Source of the DNA: Solibacillus sp. FSL W7-1464
GTDB taxonomy: Bacteria > Bacillota > Bacilli > Bacillales_A > Planococcaceae
Length of the DNA stretch: 64,000 bases
Direction of reading: 5' to 3'
Assembly: GCF_038004425.1 (NCBI RefSeq)
Contig: NZ_JBBORC010000001.1
Location: 158,501-222,500 of the forward strand
Shown here piece after piece: positions 24,597-34,005 of the stretch. The translations under genes and the position numbers were made by a program. The first letter of the stretch is position 1, and each line of letters begins with the position of its first letter. Under the pieces are notes generated by a model that searched no databases, was not told the origin of the DNA, and saw only the letters and a program-made list of their open reading frames with translations.

Positions 24597-26090
24597 ATGT
24601 CCGGTAAGAAAAAAGTGATTGTAATAGGCGGAGGGCTTGGCGGTTTATCTGCAGCAATTTCGCTTCGGCAAAAAGGGTACGATGTAGCTGTATATGAAAA
24701 GAACAATCATTTCGGCGGAAAGCTGAACCGTTTAGAGCAGGATGGTTTCGGTTTTGATTTAGGACCATCGATTCTGACGATGCCTCATATATTCGAAACT
24801 TTATTTCAGCAAAGCGGAAAACAAATGAGTGATTATGTAAAGATTCAGCGATTGAGCCATCAATGGCGCTCATTTTTCCCGGACGGCAATACACTAGATT
24901 TATATGAGGATCTGCAAGATATGGAAAATTTGAATCCGTCGCTGACGAAAAAAGATATTAAACAATACAGTAAATTACTGGAATATTCCAAGGGGTTATA
25001 CGAAATCACGGAGCAAGGGTACTTTGATCAGGGGTTAGACAATCTGAAGGAAGTTCTCCAACATCACGGTATTATTCAATCATTGCGGAATTTTGATTTA
25101 TCGTCGACAATGTTTGACGCGATTGATAAAAGAATCAAGAACCCGCAATTTCGGGATATGCTGAGTTATATTGTAAAATATGTCGGATCTTCCGCCTATC
25201 ATGCGCCGGCAGTTCTTAATATGATGATTTACATGCAGCACGCCCAGGGAATCTGGTATGTGCCTGGCGGAATGCACAATTTAGCAAATGCTTTAGTGAA
25301 GTTAGCTGAAGAAATCGGTGTGACATTCCATCTTGGGAAAAAGATCGTGAAACTGGATAAAAACAAACGAGTTATTACGGCAGCCTATACGGATGATGGC
25401 ACGAAACTGACTGCCGATTATTTTGTTTCCAATATGGAAGTCATCCCGGCATATAAACAGCTAACCGAAGAAAAAGAAAGCTATACCGATAAATTAGATG
25501 AAAAATTCGAACCTGCAAGCTCGGGTCTTGTTTTACATTTAGGAGTTAAAAACTGTTACCCTCAACTGGCCCATCATAATTTCTTTTTCTCCAAAAATAT
25601 GAAACGGCAAATGAATCTGATCTTTGAGAAGCATGAACTTCCGGATGATCCGGTCATTTATTTAGTAAATGTGAATAAAACCGATCCAAAACAAGCACTA
25701 CCGGGTCATGAGAACCTTAAAATCCTTCCGCATATTCCTCACCTTCAAGATAAGCCTCTAACTCGGCAGCAATATACCGAGTTTGCGGAAAGGGTATTAA
25801 TTAAGCTGGAAAATATGGGGTTGGACAATCTTAGAGAAAGCATTGTCACGAAAGATATGTGGACGCCGCATGATATTGAACGAACATATTCTTCAGACCG
25901 GGGAGCCATTTACGGTACTGTATCCGACAGGGAAATGAATAAAGGATTTAAACATCCGAAGCAAAGTGAACGCTATGACAATTTATATTTCGTCGGGGGA
26001 ACTGTTAATCCGGGTGGAGGTATGCCAATGGTGACGCTCAGCGGGCAGCAGGTGGCGAAGAAACTGATTGAAAGAGATCGGAAGAAGTAA
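24597..26090 (+). CDS. crtP: 4,4'-diaponeurosporene oxygenase (CrtP type)
   Basis: Second phytoene-desaturase-family flavoprotein of the operon, 497 residues. The FAD motif is VIVIGGGLGGLSAAI. The blocks GFDLGPSILTMPHIF, LSHQWRSFFPDG, YVKYVGSSAYHAPAVL and VGGTVNPGGGMPMVTLSGQQVA match S. aureus CrtP rather than CrtN. CrtP oxidises the terminal methyl of diaponeurosporene toward the carboxylate. S. aureus also needs an aldehyde dehydrogenase for full oxidation, and none is encoded in this cluster. AAGGGGGAG precedes the ATG. Confidence 0.92.
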   Translation: MSGKKKVIVIGGGLGGLSAAISLRQKGYDVAVYEKNNHFGGKLNRLEQDGFGFDLGPSILTMPHIFETLFQQSGKQMSDYVKIQRLSHQWRSFFPDGNTLDLYEDLQDMENLNPSLTKKDIKQYSKLLEYSKGLYEITEQGYFDQGLDNLKEVLQHHGIIQSLRNFDLSSTMFDAIDKRIKNPQFRDMLSYIVKYVGSSAYHAPAVLNMMIYMQHAQGIWYVPGGMHNLANALVKLAEEIGVTFHLGKKIVKLDKNKRVITAAYTDDGTKLTADYFVSNMEVIPAYKQLTEEKESYTDKLDEKFEPASSGLVLHLGVKNCYPQLAHHNFFFSKNMKRQMNLIFEKHELPDDPVIYLVNVNKTDPKQALPGHENLKILPHIPHLQDKPLTRQQYTEFAERVLIKLENMGLDNLRESIVTKDMWTPHDIERTYSSDRGAIYGTVSDREMNKGFKHPKQSERYDNLYFVGGTVNPGGGMPMVTLSGQQVAKKLIERDRKK

Positions 26091-26128
26091 TAGTGCTAGC
26101 TATAAGATAAATGGAAGGAATATGGTTG

Positions 26129-27247
26129 ATGGAAACTTTGTATTTGGTTGTGCAAACACTATCCTTACTCGGTTTATTATGTGGTGTGCTGATGTTCTGG
26201 TCTACAAGAAAACCGCCGGTAAAAGAGGGGAACCAGCCATTACCTGCATTGTCGATTATCATACCAGCAAGAAATGAAGCGCTTCGTTTGCCGCCATTGC
26301 TTAAGTCGCTTCAGGCGCAAAGTTGGAAGCGTTTCGAAATAATTGTAGTCGATGATGGTTCCTCAGATCATACCGCTGAAATTGCATTGTCATATGGCGC
26401 GAAGTTATTAAAATGTAAACAGGTTGGCGAGATGAGCCCGGGTAAATCCAATGCCTGTGCGTATGGGGCACAATCTGCAAAAGGAGAATGGCTGCTGTTT
26501 TTGGATGCAGATGTTCAACTTGCCGCCGAGGATAGCCTTGAGCGTATTGTAAACAGTTTTGGCAGGCAAGAAGGAAAAGGAATATTATCCATTCAGCCAT
26601 ATCACTTGATTGTAAAACGATATGAAAATTTATCGGTAATATTTAATATTATTGTGCTGACAGGAATGAATGTATTTACTGTCTTGAAAGAAAAGTTTGC
26701 AACGGCAGGATCTTTTGGACCATGTATTCTTTGTGATAAGGAGAGCTATATTACATCGGGAGGGCATGAAGCTGCGGAAGAATCGATTATGGATGACTTT
26801 GCGCTGAGTGATGTTTTTATAGCGAAAGACTTACCGGTGACCAATTATGCCGGAAAAGGGGTTATTAATATGCGAATGTATGAAGAGGGTACGAAGCAAT
26901 TAATGGAAGGCTGGACAAAAAATCTGGCAACAGCTTCGCAATCCACTCATAAATTTGTCATGCTGCTCATTCAGCTTTGGATTTTTGGTGTCATTATGGC
27001 AGCATTGGCGCCCTTCCTTACCTTTTTAACGGATTTTCCTGTAGCGTTCTTCAGCAGTATTGTCATCTATTTAATATACGGTGGGCATTTGTATTTTCTT
27101 GCGAGAAGAGCCGGGAATTTCCACTTCGTTGTTTTTTTGATCTATCCTTTTTTTGTTTTATTTTTTACAGCTGTATTTTTGTATTCATTATACCGTACGC
27201 ATGTTTTGCATTCGGTAATGTGGAGAGGGAGAAAAATCAAAGTGTAA
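26129..27247 (+). CDS. crtQ: Carotenoid glycosyltransferase (CrtQ type)
   Basis: Family 2 glycosyltransferase with membrane segments at the N-terminus (about residues 3-22) and the C-terminus (three helices after about 280). The catalytic core shows LSIIIPARNEALRLP, EIIVVDDGSSDHT and FLDADVQL (DxD). By homology and position it esterifies diaponeurosporenoic acid with glucose. The ATG at 26111 lacks a ribosome site. GGAAGGA at 26113-26119 fits the in-frame ATG at 26129 (METLYLVV), which is therefore chosen, giving 372 residues. Confidence 0.88.
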   Translation: METLYLVVQTLSLLGLLCGVLMFWSTRKPPVKEGNQPLPALSIIIPARNEALRLPPLLKSLQAQSWKRFEIIVVDDGSSDHTAEIALSYGAKLLKCKQVGEMSPGKSNACAYGAQSAKGEWLLFLDADVQLAAEDSLERIVNSFGRQEGKGILSIQPYHLIVKRYENLSVIFNIIVLTGMNVFTVLKEKFATAGSFGPCILCDKESYITSGGHEAAEESIMDDFALSDVFIAKDLPVTNYAGKGVINMRMYEEGTKQLMEGWTKNLATASQSTHKFVMLLIQLWIFGVIMAALAPFLTFLTDFPVAFFSSIVIYLIYGGHLYFLARRAGNFHFVVFLIYPFFVLFFTAVFLYSLYRTHVLHSVMWRGRKIKV

Positions 27248-27259
27248 TAGGAGGGAGGT

Positions 27260-27745
27260 ATGACAGTTATTAATGCAATTTGGCTTCTCGTAGTAAACAT
27301 CGTAGCATGGCTCGTTCTTCATTTTTCGATTTCAGCGCTCTGTTTCAAAATTCCTTTACGCTTTTTTCTGAAGGATCTTGCATTTTTCCGTATCGCAAAG
27401 TGGGAGGAGCATGGGGAGATCTGGAACCGGTTATTTTTAGTGAAGAAATGGAAAAAGCACTTAATTGATGGGTCGGCGATTGCAAAGAAAAGTTACAATA
27501 AAAGCCATCTACACGGTACGAAGCGGGAAGATTTACTCATCTTTGCAGCTGAAACAAAAAGAGCAGAGATGACGCATTGGCTGCTCATTTTGCCGGCGCC
27601 TCTATTTTTTCTGTGGAATCCGGTTTGGGCAGGCTGCATTAATATTGTCTATGCACTTCTCGCCAATCTACCATTTATTTTAACGCAACGTTATAACAGA
27701 GGACGAATTGAGAATATTTTGGATTTATCTAATCGTGGTAATTAG
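27260..27745 (+). CDS. crtO: Glycosyl-diaponeurosporenoate acyltransferase (CrtO type)
   Basis: A 161-residue membrane protein with an N-terminal helix (about residues 6-26) and a paired hydrophobic region (about 107-147). The central block WEEHGEIWNRLFLVKKWKKHL and SYNKSHLHGTKREDL match CrtO, which attaches a fatty acyl chain to the glucose in the last step of staphyloxanthin-like synthesis. AGGAGGGAGG lies directly before the ATG. It is the last crt gene; no strong terminator follows, so the downstream SDR may be transcribed with it. Confidence 0.88.
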   Translation: MTVINAIWLLVVNIVAWLVLHFSISALCFKIPLRFFLKDLAFFRIAKWEEHGEIWNRLFLVKKWKKHLIDGSAIAKKSYNKSHLHGTKREDLLIFAAETKRAEMTHWLLILPAPLFFLWNPVWAGCINIVYALLANLPFILTQRYNRGRIENILDLSNRGN

Positions 27746-27837
27746 AGAAATAAAACTATACACTATCCGAACGCAAAATAAGACGTAAAGAAGCTTGCTG
27801 TGATAAAATTATATCGGAATAACGTATAAAGGAGACG

Positions 27838-28569
27838 ATGAAATTGGGTCAGTCATTACAAGGTAAAGTAGCGGTTGTAACAGGTGCTGCACGCGGAATC
27901 GGTAAAGCGGTAGCGGTAGCATTAGCAAAAGAGGGTGTGAACGTCGGGATTATTGCACGTTCAGAAGAAGCACTACAGCACGTGGCGAAAGAAATCGAAA
28001 GCCATGGTGTCAAAGCTGCCTATGCAGTGGCGGATGTTTCGAATTTAGAACAAGTACAGAAGGCTGCTGCCCATTTAAAAGAAGAGTTGGGGTTAACGGA
28101 TATTTTAGTTAACAATGCGGGCGTGGGGAAATTTGAAAAGCTCGTGGATATGGACCCGGCAGACTTTAAAGAAATTGTCGATATCAATGTAATGGGTACA
28201 TTTTATGTATCACACACAATTGTACCGCAATTAATCGAAAAAAATGCCGGGGATGTTATTAATATTTCATCAACAAACGGTTTAAATGGTGCGGCAACAT
28301 CAAGTGCATACAGTGCTTCAAAATTCGGTGTCATCGGTATAACAGAGTCGCTTGCAGCAGAAGTACGCCGCAATAATATTCGCGTAACAGCACTAGCGCC
28401 AAGTACGATTGCAACAGATTTGGCGGATGCACTGAACTTAGTTCCGGACGAAAAAAGAGATCAGTATATGCACCCTGAAGATATTGCAGACTATATTATC
28501 GCGCAATTGAAGCTGAACAATCGCATGTATATTAAAAACGCAACATTAATGAATACAAATCCGTTCTAA
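27838..28569 (+). CDS. Short-chain dehydrogenase (3-oxoacyl-ACP reductase-like)
   Basis: SDR of 243 residues with TGAARGIGKAVA near residue 16, NNAGVGKFE near 92, the Ser in NISSTNG near 143 and YSASKFG at about 158-164. The residue after beta2 (IARSEEAL) includes an Arg, which suggests NADP(H). The C-terminus (MYIKNATLMNTNPF) resembles the Bacillus YmfI/YdfG-like group. The reaction is not known. GGAGACG precedes the ATG. It is 92 bp after crtO and has its own terminator, so its relation to carotenoid synthesis is only positional. Confidence 0.82.
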   Translation: MKLGQSLQGKVAVVTGAARGIGKAVAVALAKEGVNVGIIARSEEALQHVAKEIESHGVKAAYAVADVSNLEQVQKAAAHLKEELGLTDILVNNAGVGKFEKLVDMDPADFKEIVDINVMGTFYVSHTIVPQLIEKNAGDVINISSTNGLNGAATSSAYSASKFGVIGITESLAAEVRRNNIRVTALAPSTIATDLADALNLVPDEKRDQYMHPEDIADYIIAQLKLNNRMYIKNATLMNTNPF

Positions 28570-28597
28570 TTAACAATGTAAGAACTGATTGAATTTG

Positions 28598-28640
28598 AAA
28601 AGCCCTTCACTCTGAAAACAGAATGAAGGGCTTTATTTTT
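28598..28640 (+). terminator. Intrinsic terminator
   Basis: AAAGCCCTTCA and TGAAGGGCTTT form the stem around TCTGAAAACAGA, followed by ATTTTT. Confidence 0.88.
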
Positions 28641-28659
28641 AATGAACAAGATTATACTA

Positions 28660-28800
28660 TTAAGCCTGCTGGAACTCCTCTTTCAAAATAGAGTAATAAA
28701 CACTATCTACGAGAGTACCTTTAATCATGTGATTTTTTCGCATCGTTCCTTCATGGGTCATCCCTAAACGCTCCATGACTTTAAATGTCTTTTATTCGAG
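28660..28800 (-). pseudogene. C-terminal remnant of a GNAT acetyltransferase
   Basis: On the minus strand a frame reads KVMERLGMTHEGTMRKN and then IKGTLVDSVYYSILKEEF before a stop at 28660. This is the canonical C-terminus of RimJ/RimL-type N-acetyltransferases. Upstream an in-frame TAA interrupts it, and the preceding TRSNK text is in another frame. The remaining N-terminal 130 or so residues are missing. It is a decayed fragment and not expressed as an enzyme. Confidence 0.7.
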
Positions 28801-28890
28801 CGTGTTATAGGTTTGCTTATCATAACAAAATATACATTTTTGACTATAAAAGTATATGTTTGTCATCTACACTCAATTAGAAAGCAGAGA

Positions 28891-30048
28891 TTAATCAAAT
28901 GGAAGCTGAATAAATTGATCAATGATAAAGGAGGCGGCACCTAGAGCAATAGCACGATCCTTTAACGTTGAAAATTGTACAGAATAGTTATCTCGCTGAA
29001 AATGCATCGTATTCGAGTGGATTGTATCTAATATAGATTGCTCAATAAACTTCTGCGCTTTTATTATGCGGTTACCAATAATAATCTTTTCCGGGTTAAA
29101 TGTTTGAATTAAATTGGTGATACCGAGTCCGATATAGTACCCGGTTTCCTTAAATAATTGTATAACATCTTCATGACCCTCTTCGGCTAAAGCAATGATC
29201 TGCTCTAATGATAATTCTCTTTCTTTTAGCATATAAGTCGCATCATGGATAAGGGCATATTCTGAGGCGTATGCTTCCCAACATCCATTACGGCCGCATG
29301 TGCATTTACGCCCATTCATATGTATGATGGCATGTCCGCTTTCGCCCGAAAAGCCGTTAACACCTAGATAAATATTATGATCAATAATAATCCCGACACC
29401 TAGTCCGATGCCTATACTTAAATATAATAGATTTGAAGTTTCTTTATTATTTTCAAAAATATACTCTGCATAGGCACCGGCATTTGCCTCATTTGAGATA
29501 TAGATGGGGAAGTCGAAGCGATCACGTAAATAGCCGCTAATATCAAAATTTTCCCAACGTAAATTAGGTGCAATAATAATGACACCGTCTTTATTGACAG
29601 AACCAGGAACAGCAACCCCTAATCCGACGATCGAGAATGGGCTGGGGGGTACATTTTCCATGAGTAACTTTATTAAATCCAAAATACTTCTTAAATATGC
29701 TTCAAGTTGAACTGATGATACGAGTTGGAAATGGTCGAAAACAATTTCCCCTTTTAGATTAAAGACTGCTCCGTATAAATAATTAACGCCAATATCAATG
29801 CCAAGTGCAAAACCCGCAGTTTCATTAAACCTTAATAATTGGGACCTTCTCCCTCCAGTTGAAAAATCTTTGCCATCTTCTACGATTAATTGATTCTCTA
29901 TTAGTTCTGTTACCAGATTTGCAACAGTTGCTTTTTTTAATCCGATTTCTTCAATGATCTCTCCTCTAGAAACAATCCTTTTAGAGAAAATATAATTTAA
30001 AATTTGTTGCTTATTAAATTTTTTCCCTATTTGTTGATTCCAAGACAA
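28891..30048 (-). CDS. xylR: Xylose-responsive ROK-family repressor
   Basis: A 385-residue ROK protein with an N-terminal winged helix (about 12-66; VSRGEIIEEIGLKKATVANL). The sugar-kinase-like effector domain starts at LGIDIGVNYLYGAVF (about 82). The zinc motif CTCGRNGCWE (Cys249, Cys251, Cys256, with His239) is the ROK signature. XylR represses xylose genes and is released by xylose. The gene is divergent from xylF across 143 bp containing an operator-like dyad. Its own promoter reads TTGGAT, 17 bp, TATACT on the minus strand, with the operator over the -35, which predicts autoregulation. Confidence 0.9.
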   Translation of the reverse strand: MSWNQQIGKKFNKQQILNYIFSKRIVSRGEIIEEIGLKKATVANLVTELIENQLIVEDGKDFSTGGRRSQLLRFNETAGFALGIDIGVNYLYGAVFNLKGEIVFDHFQLVSSVQLEAYLRSILDLIKLLMENVPPSPFSIVGLGVAVPGSVNKDGVIIIAPNLRWENFDISGYLRDRFDFPIYISNEANAGAYAEYIFENNKETSNLLYLSIGIGLGVGIIIDHNIYLGVNGFSGESGHAIIHMNGRKCTCGRNGCWEAYASEYALIHDATYMLKERELSLEQIIALAEEGHEDVIQLFKETGYYIGLGITNLIQTFNPEKIIIGNRIIKAQKFIEQSILDTIHSNTMHFQRDNYSVQFSTLKDRAIALGAASFIIDQFIQLPFD

Positions 30049-30090
30049 AGTAACAATCCCTCCAATACAAAACGATCAAAATTTAATTAA

Positions 30091-30148
30091 AGTATAACAA
30101 AAAAACTTTGTTCATCCAATAGACAAACAAATTTTAACATGTTATTCT
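30091..30148. promoter_or_regulatory. Divergent xylR-xylF promoters with XylR-like operator
   Basis: The dyad TTTGTT (30107-30112) ... ACAAACAAA (30123-30131) resembles Bacillus XylR operators, whose arms are TTTGTT and AACAAA. It overlaps the -35 of xylR (minus: TTGGAT-17-TATACT, 30119 to 30091) and the -35 of xylF (plus: TAGACA at 30120, 17 bp, TATTCT at 30143). One bound repressor could close both promoters. Confidence 0.7.
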
Positions 30149-30191
30149 ATTTTAAATTAAGAATATTACAAATATTAGAGGGGTGTACGTC

Positions 30192-31247
30192 ATGCGTAAA
30201 TGTAAGGGCTTTCTTTATGTGATGCTAGTAGTAATGTCCATGTTATTGGTTGCGTGCGGTCAAGATTCGGGCAATTCAAGTAATGCAACAGGGGAAAATT
30301 TGAAAATTGGTTTATCAGTATCAGATTTAACACTGGAACGTTGGCAACATGATCGGGATTTCTTCGTAGCAAAAGCTGAAGAGTTGGGAGCTGAAGTAGT
30401 CGTACAGTCTGCAAATGGTGATGAAGCAAAGCAATTATCGCAAATTCAAAATATGCTTTCTCAAGATTTAGATGCATTAGTTATTATAGCGATTAATTCA
30501 GACTCTTTATCTACTGTTGTAGATCAGGCAAATGCAGAAGGTGTGCCGGTATTGGCATATGACCGGTTAATTAACGGAACAGATATCAGTGCATACGTTT
30601 CGTTTGATAACGTACGCGTGGGTGAAATGCAGGCGGAGTATTTGGTGAATTTAAAACCTGATGGAAACTATTTCTTAATGGGTGGATCTCCAACGGATAA
30701 CAATGCAAAAATGTTCCGTGAAGGGCAAATGAATATTATTCAGCCATTAGTTGATAAAGGTGATATTACGATTGTCGGTGATCAGTGGGCGAAAGATTGG
30801 GATGCAAATGAAGCATTAAAAATTATGGAAAATGCTTTAACAGCAAACAAAAACGATATTGATGTTGTCGTAGCTTCAAACGATAATACGGCTGGTGGTG
30901 CAATCCAGGCACTAGATGCTCAAGGATTAGCTGGTAAAGTGTTAATTTCCGGGCAAGATGCTGACCTTGCCGGTGTTCAGCGTATTGCGGAGGGCTTACA
31001 GACAATGACTGTTTATAAGCCGATTAAAGCAATTGCCGAAAAGAGCGCGGAAGTAGCTGTTCAATTAGCAAAAGGTGAAGAAATTTCAACTTCCGATTCT
31101 GTAAACAATGGCCAAATGGATGTTCCGTTCATTAAGCTAGATCCGATTTCAGTAGGTAAAGATGAACTTATGACAACGATTATTGAAGATAACTTCCATA
31201 GCTATGATGATGTATATAAAAATGTACCAGAAAGCGACCGTCCGTAA
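30192..31247 (+). CDS. xylF: Xylose ABC transporter, substrate-binding lipoprotein
   Basis: A 351-residue periplasmic-binding-protein-type lipoprotein. The signal sequence runs to the lipobox LVAC (about residues 18-21), so the mature protein is anchored by its cysteine. The type I sugar-binding fold follows: LKIGLSVSDLTLERWQHDRD, ANGDEAKQLSQIQNM, VLAYDRLI, SNDNTAGGAIQALD and ISGQDADLAGVQ, all matching XylF-class proteins. The ATG at 30192 has AGAGGGG 8 bp upstream; the GTG at 30183 does not. It is the first gene of the xylFGH-xylAB operon. Confidence 0.92.
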   Translation: MRKCKGFLYVMLVVMSMLLVACGQDSGNSSNATGENLKIGLSVSDLTLERWQHDRDFFVAKAEELGAEVVVQSANGDEAKQLSQIQNMLSQDLDALVIIAINSDSLSTVVDQANAEGVPVLAYDRLINGTDISAYVSFDNVRVGEMQAEYLVNLKPDGNYFLMGGSPTDNNAKMFREGQMNIIQPLVDKGDITIVGDQWAKDWDANEALKIMENALTANKNDIDVVVASNDNTAGGAIQALDAQGLAGKVLISGQDADLAGVQRIAEGLQTMTVYKPIKAIAEKSAEVAVQLAKGEEISTSDSVNNGQMDVPFIKLDPISVGKDELMTTIIEDNFHSYDDVYKNVPESDRP

Positions 31248-31318
31248 ATAGTGGCTAAAGGAGGGGAGAATTCCTCTCCTTTCTTTTAAAAGAGGATATC
31301 AAGAATGGTGGTGGAAAC

Positions 31319-32842
31319 ATGACTGAATATGTTTTAGAAATGAAAGGAATAACAAAAGAGTTTCCAAGTGTTAAGGCACTGGACAATGTTACTTTTTCAG
31401 TACGGAAAGGTGAAATACATGCCTTATGTGGTGAAAATGGTGCAGGGAAATCGACATTGATGAAAGTATTAAGCGGCGTTTATCCGGCTGGCACATACAG
31501 TGGGAAAATTTTAATCAAAGGCAAAGAAGCAAGTTTCAAAAACATTAAAGAGTCCCAGGATGCAGGAGTGGCAATTATTTACCAGGAACTTGCGTTGGTT
31601 GGTGAAATGACGATTGCTGAAAACTTATTTTTAGGACATGATTTAATGCGCTCGCCCGTTATTAATTGGAATGAGATTTATAAAAAGTCGATGGTAGCAC
31701 TTGAAAAGGTTGGGTTAGATCTGGACCCGCAAATGAAGGTATCCGAATTAACTGTAGGAAAGCAGCAACTTCTTGAAATTGCAAAAGCTTTAACGAAGGA
31801 AACGGATATTTTAATTTTAGATGAGCCAACAGCTGCTCTTACAGAAAGTGATGTAGCTGTTTTAATTAAGCTGTTAAATGAACTTCGAAAACAAGGTGTA
31901 ACATGCATATACATTTCGCACAAATTAGGAGAAGTTATGGAGCTTGCAGATTCTGTAACAATTTTACGTGATGGTCAGACAATTTCAACGAACTCCATCG
32001 AATATCTAACTGAGGAAAAGATCATTACAATGATGGTTGGTCGTGAACTCACGGAGTTATTCCCTTATGAGGTACACGAAATTAGCGATGAAAATGTATT
32101 ACATGTAGAAAATTACACTTCATACAATAAATCAGGAAAAAAAGTGGTATCTAATATCAATTTCAGTGTTAAAAAGGGTGAAATTGTAGGCTTTTCCGGC
32201 TTGATGGGAGCGGGTCGCTCAGAGCTATTTATTAGTCTGTTTGGCGGGATGCCCGGAAAAAAAGAAGGTACGGTCAAACTAAATAATAAAACCGTAACAA
32301 TTAAATCACCAGCAGATGCCATTAAAGAGGGATTTGCTTATGTATCGGAAGATCGTAAGCGATACGGTCTAGTGCTAGGAATGGATATCGCAAAAAATAC
32401 GACACTAATTGCATTAAACAAGGTAATGAAACTAAATGTGATTAGCCAGGCACTTGAAGTAAGAGCGGCAGAAGAGATTACAACTAAGATGAAATTAAAA
32501 GCACCTAATCTTGACATCGAGGTAGGTAAGCTAAGTGGTGGAAACCAGCAAAAGGTTGTTTTGAGTAAGTGGATTATGAATAATCCAAAACTATTAATCT
32601 TGGATGAGCCTACTAGAGGAATTGATGTTGGTGCCAAATATGAAATTTATAAAATTATGAATGAGCTTGTTCAACAAGGTGTAGGGATTGTTCTAATTTC
32701 ATCTGAGCTGCCCGAAGTTTTAGGAATGTCAGATCGCATTCTTGTTATGTGTGAAGGAGAAATTACGGGTGAATTTACAAGAGAAGAAGCAACTCAGGAA
32801 AAAGTAATGATGTGTGCAACTGGAGGGGAAAAACGTGATTAA
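31319..32842 (+). CDS. xylG: Xylose ABC transporter, ATP-binding protein
   Basis: A 507-residue tandem ABC ATPase of the RbsA/XylG/MglA type. The first domain has Walker A GENGAGKST, the signature LTVGKQQLLEIAKAL and Walker B LILDEPTAAL. The second has a degenerate Walker A (GLMGAGRSEL), the signature LSGGNQQKVVLSKW and LILDEPTRGIDVG. This asymmetry is normal in the class. It energises uptake of xylose with XylF and XylH at the inner face of the membrane. Its end overlaps the xylH start. Confidence 0.93.
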   Translation: MTEYVLEMKGITKEFPSVKALDNVTFSVRKGEIHALCGENGAGKSTLMKVLSGVYPAGTYSGKILIKGKEASFKNIKESQDAGVAIIYQELALVGEMTIAENLFLGHDLMRSPVINWNEIYKKSMVALEKVGLDLDPQMKVSELTVGKQQLLEIAKALTKETDILILDEPTAALTESDVAVLIKLLNELRKQGVTCIYISHKLGEVMELADSVTILRDGQTISTNSIEYLTEEKIITMMVGRELTELFPYEVHEISDENVLHVENYTSYNKSGKKVVSNINFSVKKGEIVGFSGLMGAGRSELFISLFGGMPGKKEGTVKLNNKTVTIKSPADAIKEGFAYVSEDRKRYGLVLGMDIAKNTTLIALNKVMKLNVISQALEVRAAEEITTKMKLKAPNLDIEVGKLSGGNQQKVVLSKWIMNNPKLLILDEPTRGIDVGAKYEIYKIMNELVQQGVGIVLISSELPEVLGMSDRILVMCEGEITGEFTREEATQEKVMMCATGGEKRD

Positions 32843-33989
32843 TGAACAGACGATCAAAAAAGAAAGTAAATTATCCTTCAAATTCGATTTACAATCCTAT
32901 ACCTTAATTATTGCTTTAATTTGTATTGCTATTATTTTCACATTCTTTACTGGAGGAGAATTCTTATCTTCTCGTAATATTTCCAATCTATTTACCCAAA
33001 TGTCAATCATAGCTGTACTTGCGGTAGGGATGACATTGGTTATTGTGGCGGGACATATCGATTTATCGGTAGGTTCAATAGTAGGGGTTACAGGTGGAAT
33101 TGCCGCAATGCTGCAAGTTTGGCAAGGATGGAGTACACCAGTTGTTGTCCTCGCAGCCATTATAATTGGCGGTTTAATTGGATTATGGCAAGGATGGTGG
33201 GTTGCATACCGAGCAGTACCAGCATTTATTGTGACGCTTGGCGGGATGTTAATATTCCGAGGGGTTTTAATTGGTTTATCGGATGGTCAAACGATTTCAT
33301 CATTAAATCCAAGTTTTAAACAAATCGGCAACAGTTACTTACCGTTTATACCAGGTTATATTGTAGCTGCTATAGCCGTTATTTTAATGATCGCATTCAC
33401 GGTAAATGGTCGTAGAAAGCGTAAGGAAATGGGCTTATTATTATTGCCTTCAGTAATCGATTATGGAAAAGTGACAGTTTATTCTGTTGTTTTAGTGGTC
33501 ATTACGTATATGCTGAATCGTTATTTAGGTATTCCTATCCCGTTTTTAATTGTAGCGGTAATAGCGCTTGTTTTCATGTTCATTACAACGAAAACGGCAT
33601 TTGGACGTCGGATTTATGCCATTGGCGGCAACCCGGAAGCAGCAGCATTATCGGGGATAAATATTAAACGAAATACGCTATATGTATTCATCAGCATGGG
33701 GGCTTTAGCGGGAGTAGCGGGTGTGTTATTAACCGCACGTTTAAATGCGGCAACAGTATCTGCCGGTAACAGTTATGAACTTGATGCCATCGCAGCCTGT
33801 GTAATTGGCGGTACATCTCTAATGGGTGGTAAAGGGAAGATTTTTGGAGCAATTATAGGTGCACTGATTATGGCAAGTATTGATAACGGAATGTCGATGA
33901 TGAATATCGGCGCATATTGGCAGTATATCGTAAAAGGGCTGATATTAATTTTGGCGGTATGGGTCGACATCATTTCAAAAAATAAATAA
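32835..33989 (+). CDS. xylH: Xylose ABC transporter, permease
   Basis: A 384-residue permease of the RbsC/XylH family with about ten predicted helices. The blocks [43 protein letters not shown] and [16 protein letters not shown] are characteristic. The start is GTG at 32835 inside the xylG end (8-bp overlap) with GGAGGGG six bases upstream, which indicates translational coupling. An earlier GTG in the same frame at 32814 lacks a ribosome site. It is followed by xylA after 16 bp. Confidence 0.92.
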   Translation: MINEQTIKKESKLSFKFDLQSYTLIIALICIAIIFTFFTGGEFLSSRNISNLFTQMSIIAVLAVGMTLVIVAGHIDLSVGSIVGVTGGIAAMLQVWQGWSTPVVVLAAIIIGGLIGLWQGWWVAYRAVPAFIVTLGGMLIFRGVLIGLSDGQTISSLNPSFKQIGNSYLPFIPGYIVAAIAVILMIAFTVNGRRKRKEMGLLLLPSVIDYGKVTVYSVVLVVITYMLNRYLGIPIPFLIVAVIALVFMFITTKTAFGRRIYAIGGNPEAAALSGINIKRNTLYVFISMGALAGVAGVLLTARLNAATVSAGNSYELDAIAACVIGGTSLMGGKGKIFGAIIGALIMASIDNGMSMMNIGAYWQYIVKGLILILAVWVDIISKNK

Positions 33990-34005
33990 ATCGGAGGAAT
34001 ATTAT

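Noticed and set aside
22181..26090. C40 (phytoene/lycopene) carotenoid pathway
   Set aside because: CrtM and both desaturase-family proteins carry the C30 Staphylococcus-type blocks, and no crtE (GGPP synthase) or lycopene cyclase is present.
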